From: Burkholderiales bacterium
GTDB lineage: Bacteria > Pseudomonadota > Gammaproteobacteria > Burkholderiales > JAHFRG01
Length of the DNA: 64,000 bases
NCBI GenBank assembly: GCA_035518095.1
Contig: DATIXX010000071.1
Coordinates: 16,173-80,172, forward strand
Reading direction: 5' to 3'
A program made the translations under genes and the position numbers. The notes beneath the pieces were generated by a model, which saw only the letters and a list, made by a program, of their open reading frames with translations, did not search any database and had not been told where the DNA came from. This document shows positions 46,069 through 54,552 of this stretch, in pieces (position 1 is the first letter of the stretch; the number at the start of each line of letters is the position of its first letter).

Positions 46069-48360
46069 TTAATCGAGATCGTTTTTCTTCTTAATGGACT
46101 CCAGCGAGTAGCGAATCCCGACAAATCCGGCAATCGGCGCGCCCGACCCCACAAATAGCTCCGGTCTTCCAAATGCGTTGTTGGGATCAAAGTTGTTCGG
46201 ACCGGTGAAGAAATTGCTGCCGAGTATGCCCATATTGGCGTATTTCTTGTCGAACAAATTGTTAACGTTCGCGAAAAACTGCAATCGCGGCAAAATTTCA
46301 TAGGTGGCATTCAAATTGACCACTGCGTAACCGCCAACCGTGCCTTGGGGATCGAGATTGTTCTCGTCGCCGCGGGCGATCTGGCTGCTGTACGCCTGCA
46401 TGCTTGCACCGACGACGAATTTGTCGGTGAACGAATAGTCCACTCGCGCCTTGAAATTATGGCGGGGAATCCCGGGAATGCGATTGCCAGAGGTTACCAG
46501 AATCTGTCCATTGGCGTCTGCAGTGGTGTTATTGGGGCTGCTCTCGAGAAACGGGGTTTGGAAGGTAGCATTGATATAGCTGTAGTTGGCAGCAAAGGAC
46601 AAACGACCCCGCTTAGTGCTAAATCCCATTTCAAGGCCTTGGCGCAGCGTGTCGCCGACATTTTGGAAGAATCCCGTGCTGATAGTGCTGCTGATAAACT
46701 CGATGTCATTCGAAAGTTTGGTGGAAAATAAACCCATTCTCCAGGCGGTATCCCCGCCAATTTGCCCGCGCGCGCCGACTTCCCAGGTTCTGGAAACGAC
46801 CGCCTTGAGCGGCGGGTCGGATATAAAAGCGTTAGGCAGGCTGCACGGAGCGCTTGGGTTGGAACAGGTGAGTTCAACCGGTGTCGGCGCCCGCATTCCC
46901 TCGCTGTAGCTGGCGTAGGCGGTCAACGCTTTATTGGGGTTATAGTTCACGCCCGCCGCCGGGTTGAAGCGCGTATACGTGTTGTCGCCAGCCAGCGATG
47001 GGTTAAGCCCGGTCAAATCCCCGAGTTTGACCTTGGCGTAATTGTAGCGGCCTGAGGCGGTGAAATTGATTTGATTGGTCATCGAGAAGTTATTGTTAAA
47101 GTAAGCGCCGTAATAGTAGTTGTTGCCCTGGACATTGTTGATCAAGCTAAAAGGTGTCAGCAATATCGCGTTGGTGTTCCCATCAGGAGTAATGCCCGCC
47201 TCCTGCTCTGATTGCGTGAGAGTGGTGCTCCCCAGATCCATGCTGCCGCCCGCAGTGAATTGATTGTTATGATTGAAGAGATTTCCCAGATAGCTGTATT
47301 GCAACGTACCCCCGTACGAATTTGTATCGATGCTTGTCTGCTCATTCAATCCCGGGGCGTTGCCTGGCGCGACCGGAAGGGTGGGATCGAAATCGTCATT
47401 GGTATTGCTTTCGAAGTTGTTCTGGTCAAGCTGACGGTAATAGGCGTTGGCTGTTACTAAATTATTATCGGTGAAGAAATGACTGGCCTTGAGGTTAAAA
47501 AAGTTGAGCTTGTTCTTGGTGATGTCAGGAAAAGTGTAGACCGAATCCGAATTCACGTTATAGAAGGATGTGGGAATGGTTTGTGCCCCTTGCAGGTTGT
47601 TCGATGCGCCGGTGTAAATCAGATCGATGTCGGTGGTGCTGTCCTGGTAGCCAACTTTGCCGAACCACTGCTGCACCGTGCTTGAGCTCGCATCATGATC
47701 GTGAAAGCCATCCGAGCTGAAATAGTTGCCTGTCAAAAAGTAATCCATGCGCTCCCCGTGCCCGCCCGCTTGCACGTTAACGGTGTTGGTGCCGAAGGAA
47801 CCGCCGTAGCTTTCGATCGAGTACCCCGGATATTCAAAACCGGATTTGGTCTGTATTGCCAGAGCGCCGCCGAGCGTGTTGAGGCCGAACAGCGGATTGG
47901 AACCAGGCAGGAGATTGATGCTGGAGATCGCCGATTGCGGAATCAAGTCCCAGTTCACTGTGTCACCGAACGACTCGTTGACCCGTACACCGTCCTGAAA
48001 TACGGAAAGTCCCTGTGGCGTCCCGAGCAACGGCGAGGCGGTGAACCCACGGAAATCCACATCGGGCTGAAACGGATTGCCTTGCGACGCATTGATGTTG
48101 ACGCTGGTGAGATTCTGCTCGAGGAATTGTGTCATGTCCTGCGTATGCTGTTGCTGCATTTGCGCGCCGGTGGCCGCCTGAACGTTGGACGGAACCTGGC
48201 TTATTGGCGTCCCGATGCTGGGTAAAGGCGTCGTTCCGATCACTTCGACCGACGGTGCTTCAAGTTCAGTGGCCGGGTTTTCCGGTTGTTCCGCCAGGGC
48301 AGGTGCCGCCAGGAAGCCGGCGATGACGAAGGCTTTCCTTACCAGTTGATTGGTTTGCAT
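46069..48360 (-). CDS. TonB-dependent outer-membrane receptor
   Basis: A 22-strand outer-membrane receptor for energised uptake of an unidentified ligand. The 763-residue precursor has a signal peptide (cleavage near ALA, residue 23), a TonB-box-like VEVIGTTPL at about 38-46, and a plug domain with NINASQGNPFQPDVDFRGF and LFGLNTLGGALAI. The large barrel ends in a C-terminal strand, but with an unusual charged tail (SIKKKNDLD) instead of a terminal aromatic residue. A copper or other metal-chelate ligand is conceivable given the efflux neighbours, but this is inference. Confidence 0.88.
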   Translation of the reverse strand: MQTNQLVRKAFVIAGFLAAPALAEQPENPATELEAPSVEVIGTTPLPSIGTPISQVPSNVQAATGAQMQQQHTQDMTQFLEQNLTSVNINASQGNPFQPDVDFRGFTASPLLGTPQGLSVFQDGVRVNESFGDTVNWDLIPQSAISSINLLPGSNPLFGLNTLGGALAIQTKSGFEYPGYSIESYGGSFGTNTVNVQAGGHGERMDYFLTGNYFSSDGFHDHDASSSTVQQWFGKVGYQDSTTDIDLIYTGASNNLQGAQTIPTSFYNVNSDSVYTFPDITKNKLNFFNLKASHFFTDNNLVTANAYYRQLDQNNFESNTNDDFDPTLPVAPGNAPGLNEQTSIDTNSYGGTLQYSYLGNLFNHNNQFTAGGSMDLGSTTLTQSEQEAGITPDGNTNAILLTPFSLINNVQGNNYYYGAYFNNNFSMTNQINFTASGRYNYAKVKLGDLTGLNPSLAGDNTYTRFNPAAGVNYNPNKALTAYASYSEGMRAPTPVELTCSNPSAPCSLPNAFISDPPLKAVVSRTWEVGARGQIGGDTAWRMGLFSTKLSNDIEFISSTISTGFFQNVGDTLRQGLEMGFSTKRGRLSFAANYSYINATFQTPFLESSPNNTTADANGQILVTSGNRIPGIPRHNFKARVDYSFTDKFVVGASMQAYSSQIARGDENNLDPQGTVGGYAVVNLNATYEILPRLQFFANVNNLFDKKYANMGILGSNFFTGPNNFDPNNAFGRPELFVGSGAPIAGFVGIRYSLESIKKKNDLD

Positions 48361-48383
48361 CCTTCCTCCCGATGTTACTCATT

Positions 48384-48409
48384 ACGACGGGCACAACCGT
48401 CGTTTTTTT
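48384..48409 (+). terminator. Terminator-like hairpin in a divergent spacer
   Basis: A perfect stem ACGACGG (48384-48390) with CCGTCGT (48397-48403) has a six-base loop and is followed by a run of seven T residues. It has the form of an intrinsic terminator for plus-strand transcription. It sits between the divergent TonB receptor and histidine kinase genes, where no plus-strand gene needs terminating. Confidence 0.65.
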
Positions 48410-48613
48410 ATGAACTGAGCCATTATCTGCCTCACCATTCGGGAATAATTCCTGATATTCAGGCGCAATGTTCTCAAATCAGGACTGCTTAGAGACTGGG
48501 GAGAGGACGTGGAGAAACGCTAGTTGACACCTGTTGGCTGGACAACAGCTATTAGAATTGGAATACTCGGCTACTTGAACGATTGGTACTGGGGTTTTAA
48601 ACAAGAGAGCACG

Positions 48614-49951
48614 GTGAATTTCCCGCATCTATTGCGTTTCCTCTGGATACGGCCTGCGTGGTGGCGGGATTCACTCATCGTTGTCGTCCTTACCCTGGTA
48701 ACCTATGGTATATCGATCAAATATGAATTAAGCGAGAAGCTGGTACCCCTTACTCGTTCCTTCGAAAAATACCAGCTCGATGAACTTCCCCTAGTGCTGA
48801 TTGTAATGCTGTTGTCGATGGTATGGTTTTCATGGCGCAGGCGGAAAGAGGCGGGCATGGAGCTTTCCAGGAGAAGGGCGGTTGAAACCGAACTGGAGAA
48901 AAGCGAGCGCCAATACCGCCTGCTGTTCGTGGAGAATTTTTCAGGTAATCTCATGGCTTCGCCGGAGGGCATATTTCGGTTTTGCAATCCGGCTGTGGCA
49001 CGAATTCTCGGTTTTGCCTCGCCCGAGCAGGCGGTGGGCAAATCGCTGGAGCAATTTTATGCCCAGCCCGGGCTATGGAAGACGCATTTGCGTTGGCTGC
49101 ATGACGGGAAAAGGCTGGAACTGGACCAATTGCAACTGGTTAACGCGGTCGGCAATCCAATCACGGTGATGGCCAAGATGATGGCAAACTTCTCGACCGA
49201 CACGGTGACTGAATTACATGTTTATTTAACTGACATTACCGAGCTTAAAATGATGGAACAGGATTTATCCGACACACTTGCACAGAACCGGCAGCTGTCT
49301 CATCAGCAAATCCTGTTGCAGGAAGAGGAGCGAAGGAACATGGCACGCGAGCTGCACGATGAACTCGGACAATACCTGAACGCCATCAAGCTCAATGCAG
49401 TGTTCATCCGCGACCGAACAAAAGATATGACCGCCGAGGTCCACTCAAGCGCAGAATCCATTGTGGAAATTTCAACGCGGGTTTATGACGTTGTGCGCAG
49501 CATGATGCGCAAGCTTCGCCCCGTGGCGCTTGACGAACTCGGCTTAAGCTCGGCATTGGAGCACATGGTTCAAAGTTGGCGCGAACGCTTGCCGGCGATC
49601 ATCTTTACGCTGAAAATCGAAGCAAGCGTGGATGGCTTCAGCGAAGCGCTGAATATTGCGATATACCGCCTGGTACAGGAAGCTTTAACCAATGTTGCCA
49701 AACATGCTCTGGCCTCGAGTGTCAGTATCTTGCTTGACAAGCGTGAGCCCGATGGATTGCGTACGAGTTGGGTATATCTCTCCGTTAGCGATGACGGCAT
49801 TGGCGTGAATCTGCGTGAACATAAACCGGGTTTGGGCATCGTAGGCATGCGCGAGCGGGTCGAGGCCTTGGGTGGTAGGTTTGAAATTGAAAGCGCGCCC
49901 GGGTGCGGACTCTGCCTACGCGCCTCAATCCCCATTACAATTGGTAACTGA
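48614..49951 (+). CDS. Membrane sensor histidine kinase with PAS domain (NarX/UhpB type)
   Basis: The sensor half of a two-component system. Starting at GTG 48614, which has AAGAGAG just upstream, gives 445 residues. There are two membrane helices (about 19-37 and 59-75), a PAS domain (about 105-215), a HisKA_3 dimerisation domain with phospho-acceptor H248 in RELHDELGQ, and a HATPase domain with VSDDGIGV and GLGIVGMRERVEALGG. An in-frame TTG at 48524 coincides with a perfect TTGACA and is more likely promoter than start. The response regulator follows 5 bp later. The stimulus is unknown. Confidence 0.88.
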   Translation: MNFPHLLRFLWIRPAWWRDSLIVVVLTLVTYGISIKYELSEKLVPLTRSFEKYQLDELPLVLIVMLLSMVWFSWRRRKEAGMELSRRRAVETELEKSERQYRLLFVENFSGNLMASPEGIFRFCNPAVARILGFASPEQAVGKSLEQFYAQPGLWKTHLRWLHDGKRLELDQLQLVNAVGNPITVMAKMMANFSTDTVTELHVYLTDITELKMMEQDLSDTLAQNRQLSHQQILLQEEERRNMARELHDELGQYLNAIKLNAVFIRDRTKDMTAEVHSSAESIVEISTRVYDVVRSMMRKLRPVALDELGLSSALEHMVQSWRERLPAIIFTLKIEASVDGFSEALNIAIYRLVQEALTNVAKHALASSVSILLDKREPDGLRTSWVYLSVSDDGIGVNLREHKPGLGIVGMRERVEALGGRFEIESAPGCGLCLRASIPITIGN

Positions 49952-49956
49952 CTATT

Positions 49957-50607
49957 ATGCTAACGTCAAATCAGATACGGGTGTTGCTTGTGGACGACCA
50001 TTGCGTGGTCCGGGAAGGCTACAAGCGGTTGCTCGAGAGGGAAGCGTCGATAAGCGTTATCGGCGAAGCGGGCGGCGGCCCGGATGCGTACCGATTGTTT
50101 AATGAACATCGGCCCGATGTGGTTGTTATGGACATATCGCTCCCCGGAATGAGCGGAATTGAAGTCATGCGACGCATGCTGATGCGGGCGCCCGACGCGA
50201 AAGTGCTCATTTTCAGCATGCATGAAGATGCGGTGTTCGCGTCGCAGGCATTGCAGGCCGGCGCTCGCGGCTACATTACCAAGTCAAGCGCGCCGGAGAT
50301 TCTCGTGAAAGCAGTACAAGCCGTGGCACTTGACCAGTTGTATGTAGATTCCGGTATCAGCCAAAAACTTGCCGCGCAGCGCCGTGGCTGTGAAAATGCG
50401 TTGAAGCTGCTTTCTGCGCGGGAGTTTGAGATATTCCGTCTGCTTGCTATTGGACAGACCATCGCGCAGATTTCGGAAACCCTGAACTTGAGCTGGAAAA
50501 CAGTGGCCAACTACCAGTCTATTGTGAAGCAAAAACTCGGTGTGCAAAGCGCAGTACAATTGGCATGGCTGGCTATATCACAAGGGCTCATTGGAAATAG
50601 GAATTGA
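49957..50607 (+). CDS. NarL/FixJ-family response regulator
   Basis: The output half of the two-component pair. The 216-residue protein has a receiver domain with the acidic pair in LLVDDH, phospho-acceptor D59 (VVMDISLPGMSG) and K109 (GYITKSSAP). A C-terminal LuxR-type helix-turn-helix lies at about 145-205, with LSAREFEIFRLLAIGQT and LSWKTVANYQSIVKQKLG. It is cotranscribed with the kinase. Targets may include the adjacent TonB receptor and efflux genes; no binding-site repeat was found to prove this. Confidence 0.94.
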   Translation: MLTSNQIRVLLVDDHCVVREGYKRLLEREASISVIGEAGGGPDAYRLFNEHRPDVVVMDISLPGMSGIEVMRRMLMRAPDAKVLIFSMHEDAVFASQALQAGARGYITKSSAPEILVKAVQAVALDQLYVDSGISQKLAAQRRGCENALKLLSAREFEIFRLLAIGQTIAQISETLNLSWKTVANYQSIVKQKLGVQSAVQLAWLAISQGLIGNRN

Positions 50608-50674
50608 AGATGTTGTTTCGTTCAGCGGTCAAATGATTCAATCTTTGTCGGCAGAATAGCCAACAGGACACAAT

Positions 50675-51646
50675 ATGCCTTTTGCAATCCGCATTCATGA
50701 GACGGGCGGGCCCGAAAAAATGCGCTGGGAAGAAGTCCCGCTCGAAACACCGGGCCCAGGGCAAGTGCTGGTGCGCAACACCGCAATCGGGCTGAATTTT
50801 ATCGATACTTACCACCGCAGCGGGATGTATCCGATAGCTCCGCCCGCCACGTTGGGCATGGAAGGGGCAGGAATCGTCGACAAGATTGGACCGAAAGTGA
50901 ACGGATTGAAGACGGGAGATCGCGTTGCCTATGCGCAGCCAATCGGGGCGTATGCGGAATGGGTGCTGCGGCCCGCCGATCGGCTGGTTAAAATTCCGTC
51001 CGGTGTTGACGACAAAACGGCAGCAGCAATAATGCTCAAAGGCATGACAGCGCAATATTTGATCAGGCGCACCTACAAAGTGAAGGCGGGCGACGTGATA
51101 TTGGTGCACGCCGCGGCAGGAGGGGTGGGCCAGATCCTTTGCCAATGGGCGAAGCACTTGGGTGCCACGGTGATCGGCACAGTCGGCACCGAGGAAAAAG
51201 CAAAGCTCGCGCACAAAGCCGGGTGCAAACACGTCATCGTTACCGTACGCGAAAAATTTCCAGAGCGAGTCAAGGAAATCACTAAAGGCGCCGGAGTGCC
51301 GGTGGTCTACGACGGCATCGGCAAAGACACGTTTATGGATTCGCTCGACTGCCTGGCGCCTCTGGGACTGATGGTGAGCTACGGCAGCGCTTCAGGCGCA
51401 GTAGCGCCGTTCAGCCTCGCCCTCCTCGCGCAGAAAGGTTCGTTGTTTCTCACGCGTCCGACCTTGATGACCTACACCGCAAAGCGCGAGGACCTGCTCA
51501 AGAGCGCCGCAGAACTTTTTACCGTGGTAAAAAACGGTGCTGTCCGGATCAACATCAATCAAACCTACCCGTTGCGGGAAGCAGCCCAGGCGCACCGCGA
51601 CCTGGAGTCACGCAAAACCGTCGGCTCAACGTTGCTTTTACCCTAG
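50675..51646 (+). CDS. qorA: NADPH-dependent quinone oxidoreductase
   Basis: A 323-residue zeta-crystallin-type member of the medium-chain dehydrogenase family that reduces quinones with NADPH. It lacks the structural zinc cysteines. It shows RNTAIGLNFIDTYHRSG, the nucleotide-binding HAAAGGVGQILCQWAKHLG, and the C-terminal YPLREAAQAHRDLESRKTVG segment, all typical. AGGA precedes the ATG at good distance. It converges on the APC permease gene. Confidence 0.9.
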   Translation: MPFAIRIHETGGPEKMRWEEVPLETPGPGQVLVRNTAIGLNFIDTYHRSGMYPIAPPATLGMEGAGIVDKIGPKVNGLKTGDRVAYAQPIGAYAEWVLRPADRLVKIPSGVDDKTAAAIMLKGMTAQYLIRRTYKVKAGDVILVHAAAGGVGQILCQWAKHLGATVIGTVGTEEKAKLAHKAGCKHVIVTVREKFPERVKEITKGAGVPVVYDGIGKDTFMDSLDCLAPLGLMVSYGSASGAVAPFSLALLAQKGSLFLTRPTLMTYTAKREDLLKSAAELFTVVKNGAVRININQTYPLREAAQAHRDLESRKTVGSTLLLP

Positions 51647-51654
51647 GTTCCGCA

Positions 51655-53625
51655 TCAAGATACTTTCATTGGCAGAATCACCATCTGCATTCCGCGCAAA
51701 TGCAGGCGATTTTGCATGGTAAGCGCAGTCTGGTTGTGCAGCAGGCGCGTAAAGAAATTGTCGTGCTGGAAAATCAATTTGCTGGCGAAGAACACGCAAT
51801 TTGGAAATTGCTGCGCCACTTTTTCGGTGAGGTGCGTGAGTTCGTCGACCGGGTCGCAGCCGAATACCTCGCAGGTGGTCGCCGCAAGTCCATGGCTGTG
51901 GCAGAAGCCGGTGTAATATTTGAGCGAGTTGCCGATTTTTTGTTGTAAATCATTCAGCGTCTCTTTCGCGTTATAGCTTTGCGCGTCTACTTCTCCCGCC
52001 GCAATGAACACGAAATTTTTGAAGTGATTGGGGAAGAGGCGTTGTACCCACAACAAGGTATGCATGCCGACGCCCAGATTTTTACCCACTAGAAACACAG
52101 CGGTGGGTTGCGTCGGGTCGATTTTAGGCGCGGGGGCTTGGTCATTCCAGGTGGGTGTAGACACAAACAGTTCGTCTATTTTGCGCAACTGATCGCGCAC
52201 TTCGTCGTAGTGTTTTCTAATCAACAAGCAAATCCCTATCACTAGGCCGGTAATCAGCAATGTCACCCAGCCGCCTTCGCGGAATTTTTCGACAACGGTT
52301 ACTACCAGAATGCCGCTGGTGACCAACAAACCGGAAATCGAAAGCACCAATCTGCGGCGCCAATGTTCCATTGATTGGCGGTTGCGAAACCAGTGCACGC
52401 ACAATCCGAGGATCGACATCGAAAACGTAAGAAACACATTGATGCTGTACAAAACAACTAGAAGGTTGACGCTGCCATCGGTTCCAATAAGGATAGCCAG
52501 GGCCGCGAGGCCCATGAGGGAAATGCCGTTTTGCGTCACCAAGCGGCTCGAAAGCTGACGGAACTGGCGTGGCACCCAGGAATCGGCAGCCATATTGGCC
52601 ATCACTGCAGGGCCACCGAGAAAACCAGTGTTTGCAGCAACGAACAGTAATCCCGCTTCAAGCGCCAGTACCGCCGCCAGCGCAACATGGTTCGCCAAGT
52701 CGCCGCCTGCGCCGAAGCTTAAGATGATCTCGTGGAAGACCACTGCATTCAGCGTTTGGCCTTCCACGGGTCTTACGTCCCACAACAGGTAAAGCAATAT
52801 GATGCCCCCTGCGGTAAACGCCAGGGAAAATGCCATGTAAATCATCGTGAGCTTACCGGTACGCACTCGCGGTTCGGCCAGGCGGTTGATATTGTTGGAT
52901 ACCGCCTCGATTCCGGTATACGTGCCGCCGCCCAACGAATAGGCGCGCAGAAAAAGCGACGCGACGAACAGCCAGCCCGTTTCGTGAGCCAGACTTGTAG
53001 TTTCGTTCAGCGTATCGGGTATCAGACGCGGAAGATTTTCGGCATGAGCTTGAACGCCGTAGGCGATTAGCAGGACATGGGTGACGACAAAGCCCAGAAA
53101 AATCGGCAGCAAAACCTGGATCGATTCTTTCATGCCGCGCAAGTTAAGCCCCATCAGCAACAAAATCAGCACGATTTCGTTCACCAGCTTGAATGGCTGA
53201 ACGCCGGCCGGGAGCAGGCTAAATAATGCGTCCACACCGCTTGCCACTGAAATGGCGATTGTCAGCACGTAGTCAACGATTAATGCGGAACCCGAGACCA
53301 GCCCGGCATGCGGTCCGAGCAGCCGGCTTGCGACCTTGTATCCTCCCCCGCCCGAAGGAAACAGTTCAATGACCTGGTTGTATGCTAGCGAAATGACAAA
53401 AACGGTAAGCGCCGTTGCCACCGCCATATACAGGCCAAGATGAGTGTGAACTCCAAGCGCAAGGAAAGCCTCTTCCGGTCCGTATGCCGATGAAGACAGA
53501 CCATCGGCGCCAAGTCCCACCCATGCCAGAAACGCGATCAGTACAATATGCTTGCGGGTTTCCGGCTTAAGCGGATCCAGAGGCGCGCCGATTATAAGCT
53601 TGCGGAATTTTTCGACAACCGGCAT
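51655..53625 (-). CDS. APC-superfamily amino acid/polyamine-type permease
   Basis: A 656-residue inner-membrane transporter with about 12 to 13 hydrophobic helices in the first 475 residues. A soluble C-terminal domain of about 170 residues contains a paired-strand region (AVFLVGKNLGVGMHTLLW). The opening helices carry GADGLSSSAYGPEE and SGGGGYKVASRLLGP, signatures of the APC subgroup that includes potassium/proton and amino acid carriers with C-terminal regulatory domains. The substrate is unknown. The TPR gene precedes it by 3 bp. Confidence 0.82.
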   Translation of the reverse strand: MPVVEKFRKLIIGAPLDPLKPETRKHIVLIAFLAWVGLGADGLSSSAYGPEEAFLALGVHTHLGLYMAVATALTVFVISLAYNQVIELFPSGGGGYKVASRLLGPHAGLVSGSALIVDYVLTIAISVASGVDALFSLLPAGVQPFKLVNEIVLILLLMGLNLRGMKESIQVLLPIFLGFVVTHVLLIAYGVQAHAENLPRLIPDTLNETTSLAHETGWLFVASLFLRAYSLGGGTYTGIEAVSNNINRLAEPRVRTGKLTMIYMAFSLAFTAGGIILLYLLWDVRPVEGQTLNAVVFHEIILSFGAGGDLANHVALAAVLALEAGLLFVAANTGFLGGPAVMANMAADSWVPRQFRQLSSRLVTQNGISLMGLAALAILIGTDGSVNLLVVLYSINVFLTFSMSILGLCVHWFRNRQSMEHWRRRLVLSISGLLVTSGILVVTVVEKFREGGWVTLLITGLVIGICLLIRKHYDEVRDQLRKIDELFVSTPTWNDQAPAPKIDPTQPTAVFLVGKNLGVGMHTLLWVQRLFPNHFKNFVFIAAGEVDAQSYNAKETLNDLQQKIGNSLKYYTGFCHSHGLAATTCEVFGCDPVDELTHLTEKVAQQFPNCVFFASKLIFQHDNFFTRLLHNQTALTMQNRLHLRGMQMVILPMKVS

Positions 53626-53628
53626 GCG

Positions 53629-53982
53629 CTATTGTTGTTGCCCGGATTTGGAATTCTGGGCCAATTGTTTTTCAATCCGGCGCGCGAATACCTGCATTTC
53701 CCTCGCGGCCTGTTTGTCGCCTTTCGCTTCTGCGACCGTGATACCCTGTTGGAACGCAGTCAACGCTTGTTGCAGGCGGCCACACTCAGCAAGCGCATTT
53801 CCCAGCAACTTCCACGCAGCTGAATAAGTCGGATCATGACGCACCGCTTGCCTCAAGTGCGCGACCGCGGCAGTTGCCTGTTTGAGCTTGAGATATTCGG
53901 TACCAAGACTAAAACGTAATAGAGCGTCATCGCGGCCCGCCGCAAGCACTTGTTCCAGATTTGCAACAAGCGAGTTCGCCAT
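53629..53982 (-). CDS. Small tetratricopeptide-repeat protein
   Basis: A 117-residue soluble protein of about three TPR helical pairs: LRFSLGTEYLKLKQATAAVA, AAWKLLGNALAECGRLQQAL and following. I start at ATG 53982 (MANSLVANLEQV); an upstream in-frame start adds eight residues. TPR repeats mediate protein contacts; the partner is unknown. It ends 3 bp before the APC permease starts, so the two are probably cotranscribed. Confidence 0.8.
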   Translation of the reverse strand: MANSLVANLEQVLAAGRDDALLRFSLGTEYLKLKQATAAVAHLRQAVRHDPTYSAAWKLLGNALAECGRLQQALTAFQQGITVAEAKGDKQAAREMQVFARRIEKQLAQNSKSGQQQ

Positions 53983-54116
53983 TCCGCGTAAAATCCTAAT
54001 TCCCAATTGCGGCTATGATAGCTCAATTCACGCAGCGCGTGACCATACGCTGCTGCGATATGCTTTGTTAATAACCCGCAAATCCTGATAACATCGGCCA
54101 CACAAGGAAAATGCTC

Positions 54117-54500
54117 ATGGTCAAAAAAATCATCCATAGCGATGCCGCGCCGAAGGCCATAGGTGTTTACTCGCAAGCCGTACGCGTAGGACAAACAGTT
54201 TATTTATCCGGTCAAATCGGGCTCGACCCGCAAAGCATGCAAATGGTGGACGGCATCGATGCCCAGATCGTGCGGGTATTGGAGAATCTCAAAGCGGTGG
54301 CGCAAGCCGCGGGGGGAGATTTGAACGAAATAGTCAAGCTCACTGTGTATCTCGTCGACCTCGCGCACTTTACCCGCGTCAACGAAATCATGGCCAAATA
54401 TTTGCGCGAACCGTATCCGGCGCGGGCGGCTCTTGGCGTAGCTGCGCTGCCTCGCGGCGCGCTGGTGGAAATGGATGCTATCTTGTTCCTTGGGAAGTGA
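54117..54500 (+). CDS. ridA: RidA-family enamine/imine deaminase
   Basis: RidA hydrolyses reactive 2-aminoacrylate and related imines formed by PLP enzymes. Starting at ATG 54117, with AGGA eight bases upstream, gives 127 residues, the standard length; an ATG two codons earlier is too close to that site. The trimeric fold signatures are [30 protein letters not shown] and the catalytic arginine in [20 protein letters not shown] (active-site Arg in PARAA). It stands just upstream of recG. Confidence 0.95.
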   Translation: MVKKIIHSDAAPKAIGVYSQAVRVGQTVYLSGQIGLDPQSMQMVDGIDAQIVRVLENLKAVAQAAGGDLNEIVKLTVYLVDLAHFTRVNEIMAKYLREPYPARAALGVAALPRGALVEMDAILFLGK

Positions 54501-54552
54501 GCCTGTAATGGCGACCGGGATGCAATGTTTGTCTGCCGTTGAGATGTAACAC

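Noticed and set aside
48524..48613. Longer N terminus of the histidine kinase from TTG 48524
   Set aside because: The TTG is part of a perfect TTGACA hexamer without a ribosome-binding site, whereas GTG 48614 has a purine-rich site and gives a normal membrane topology.
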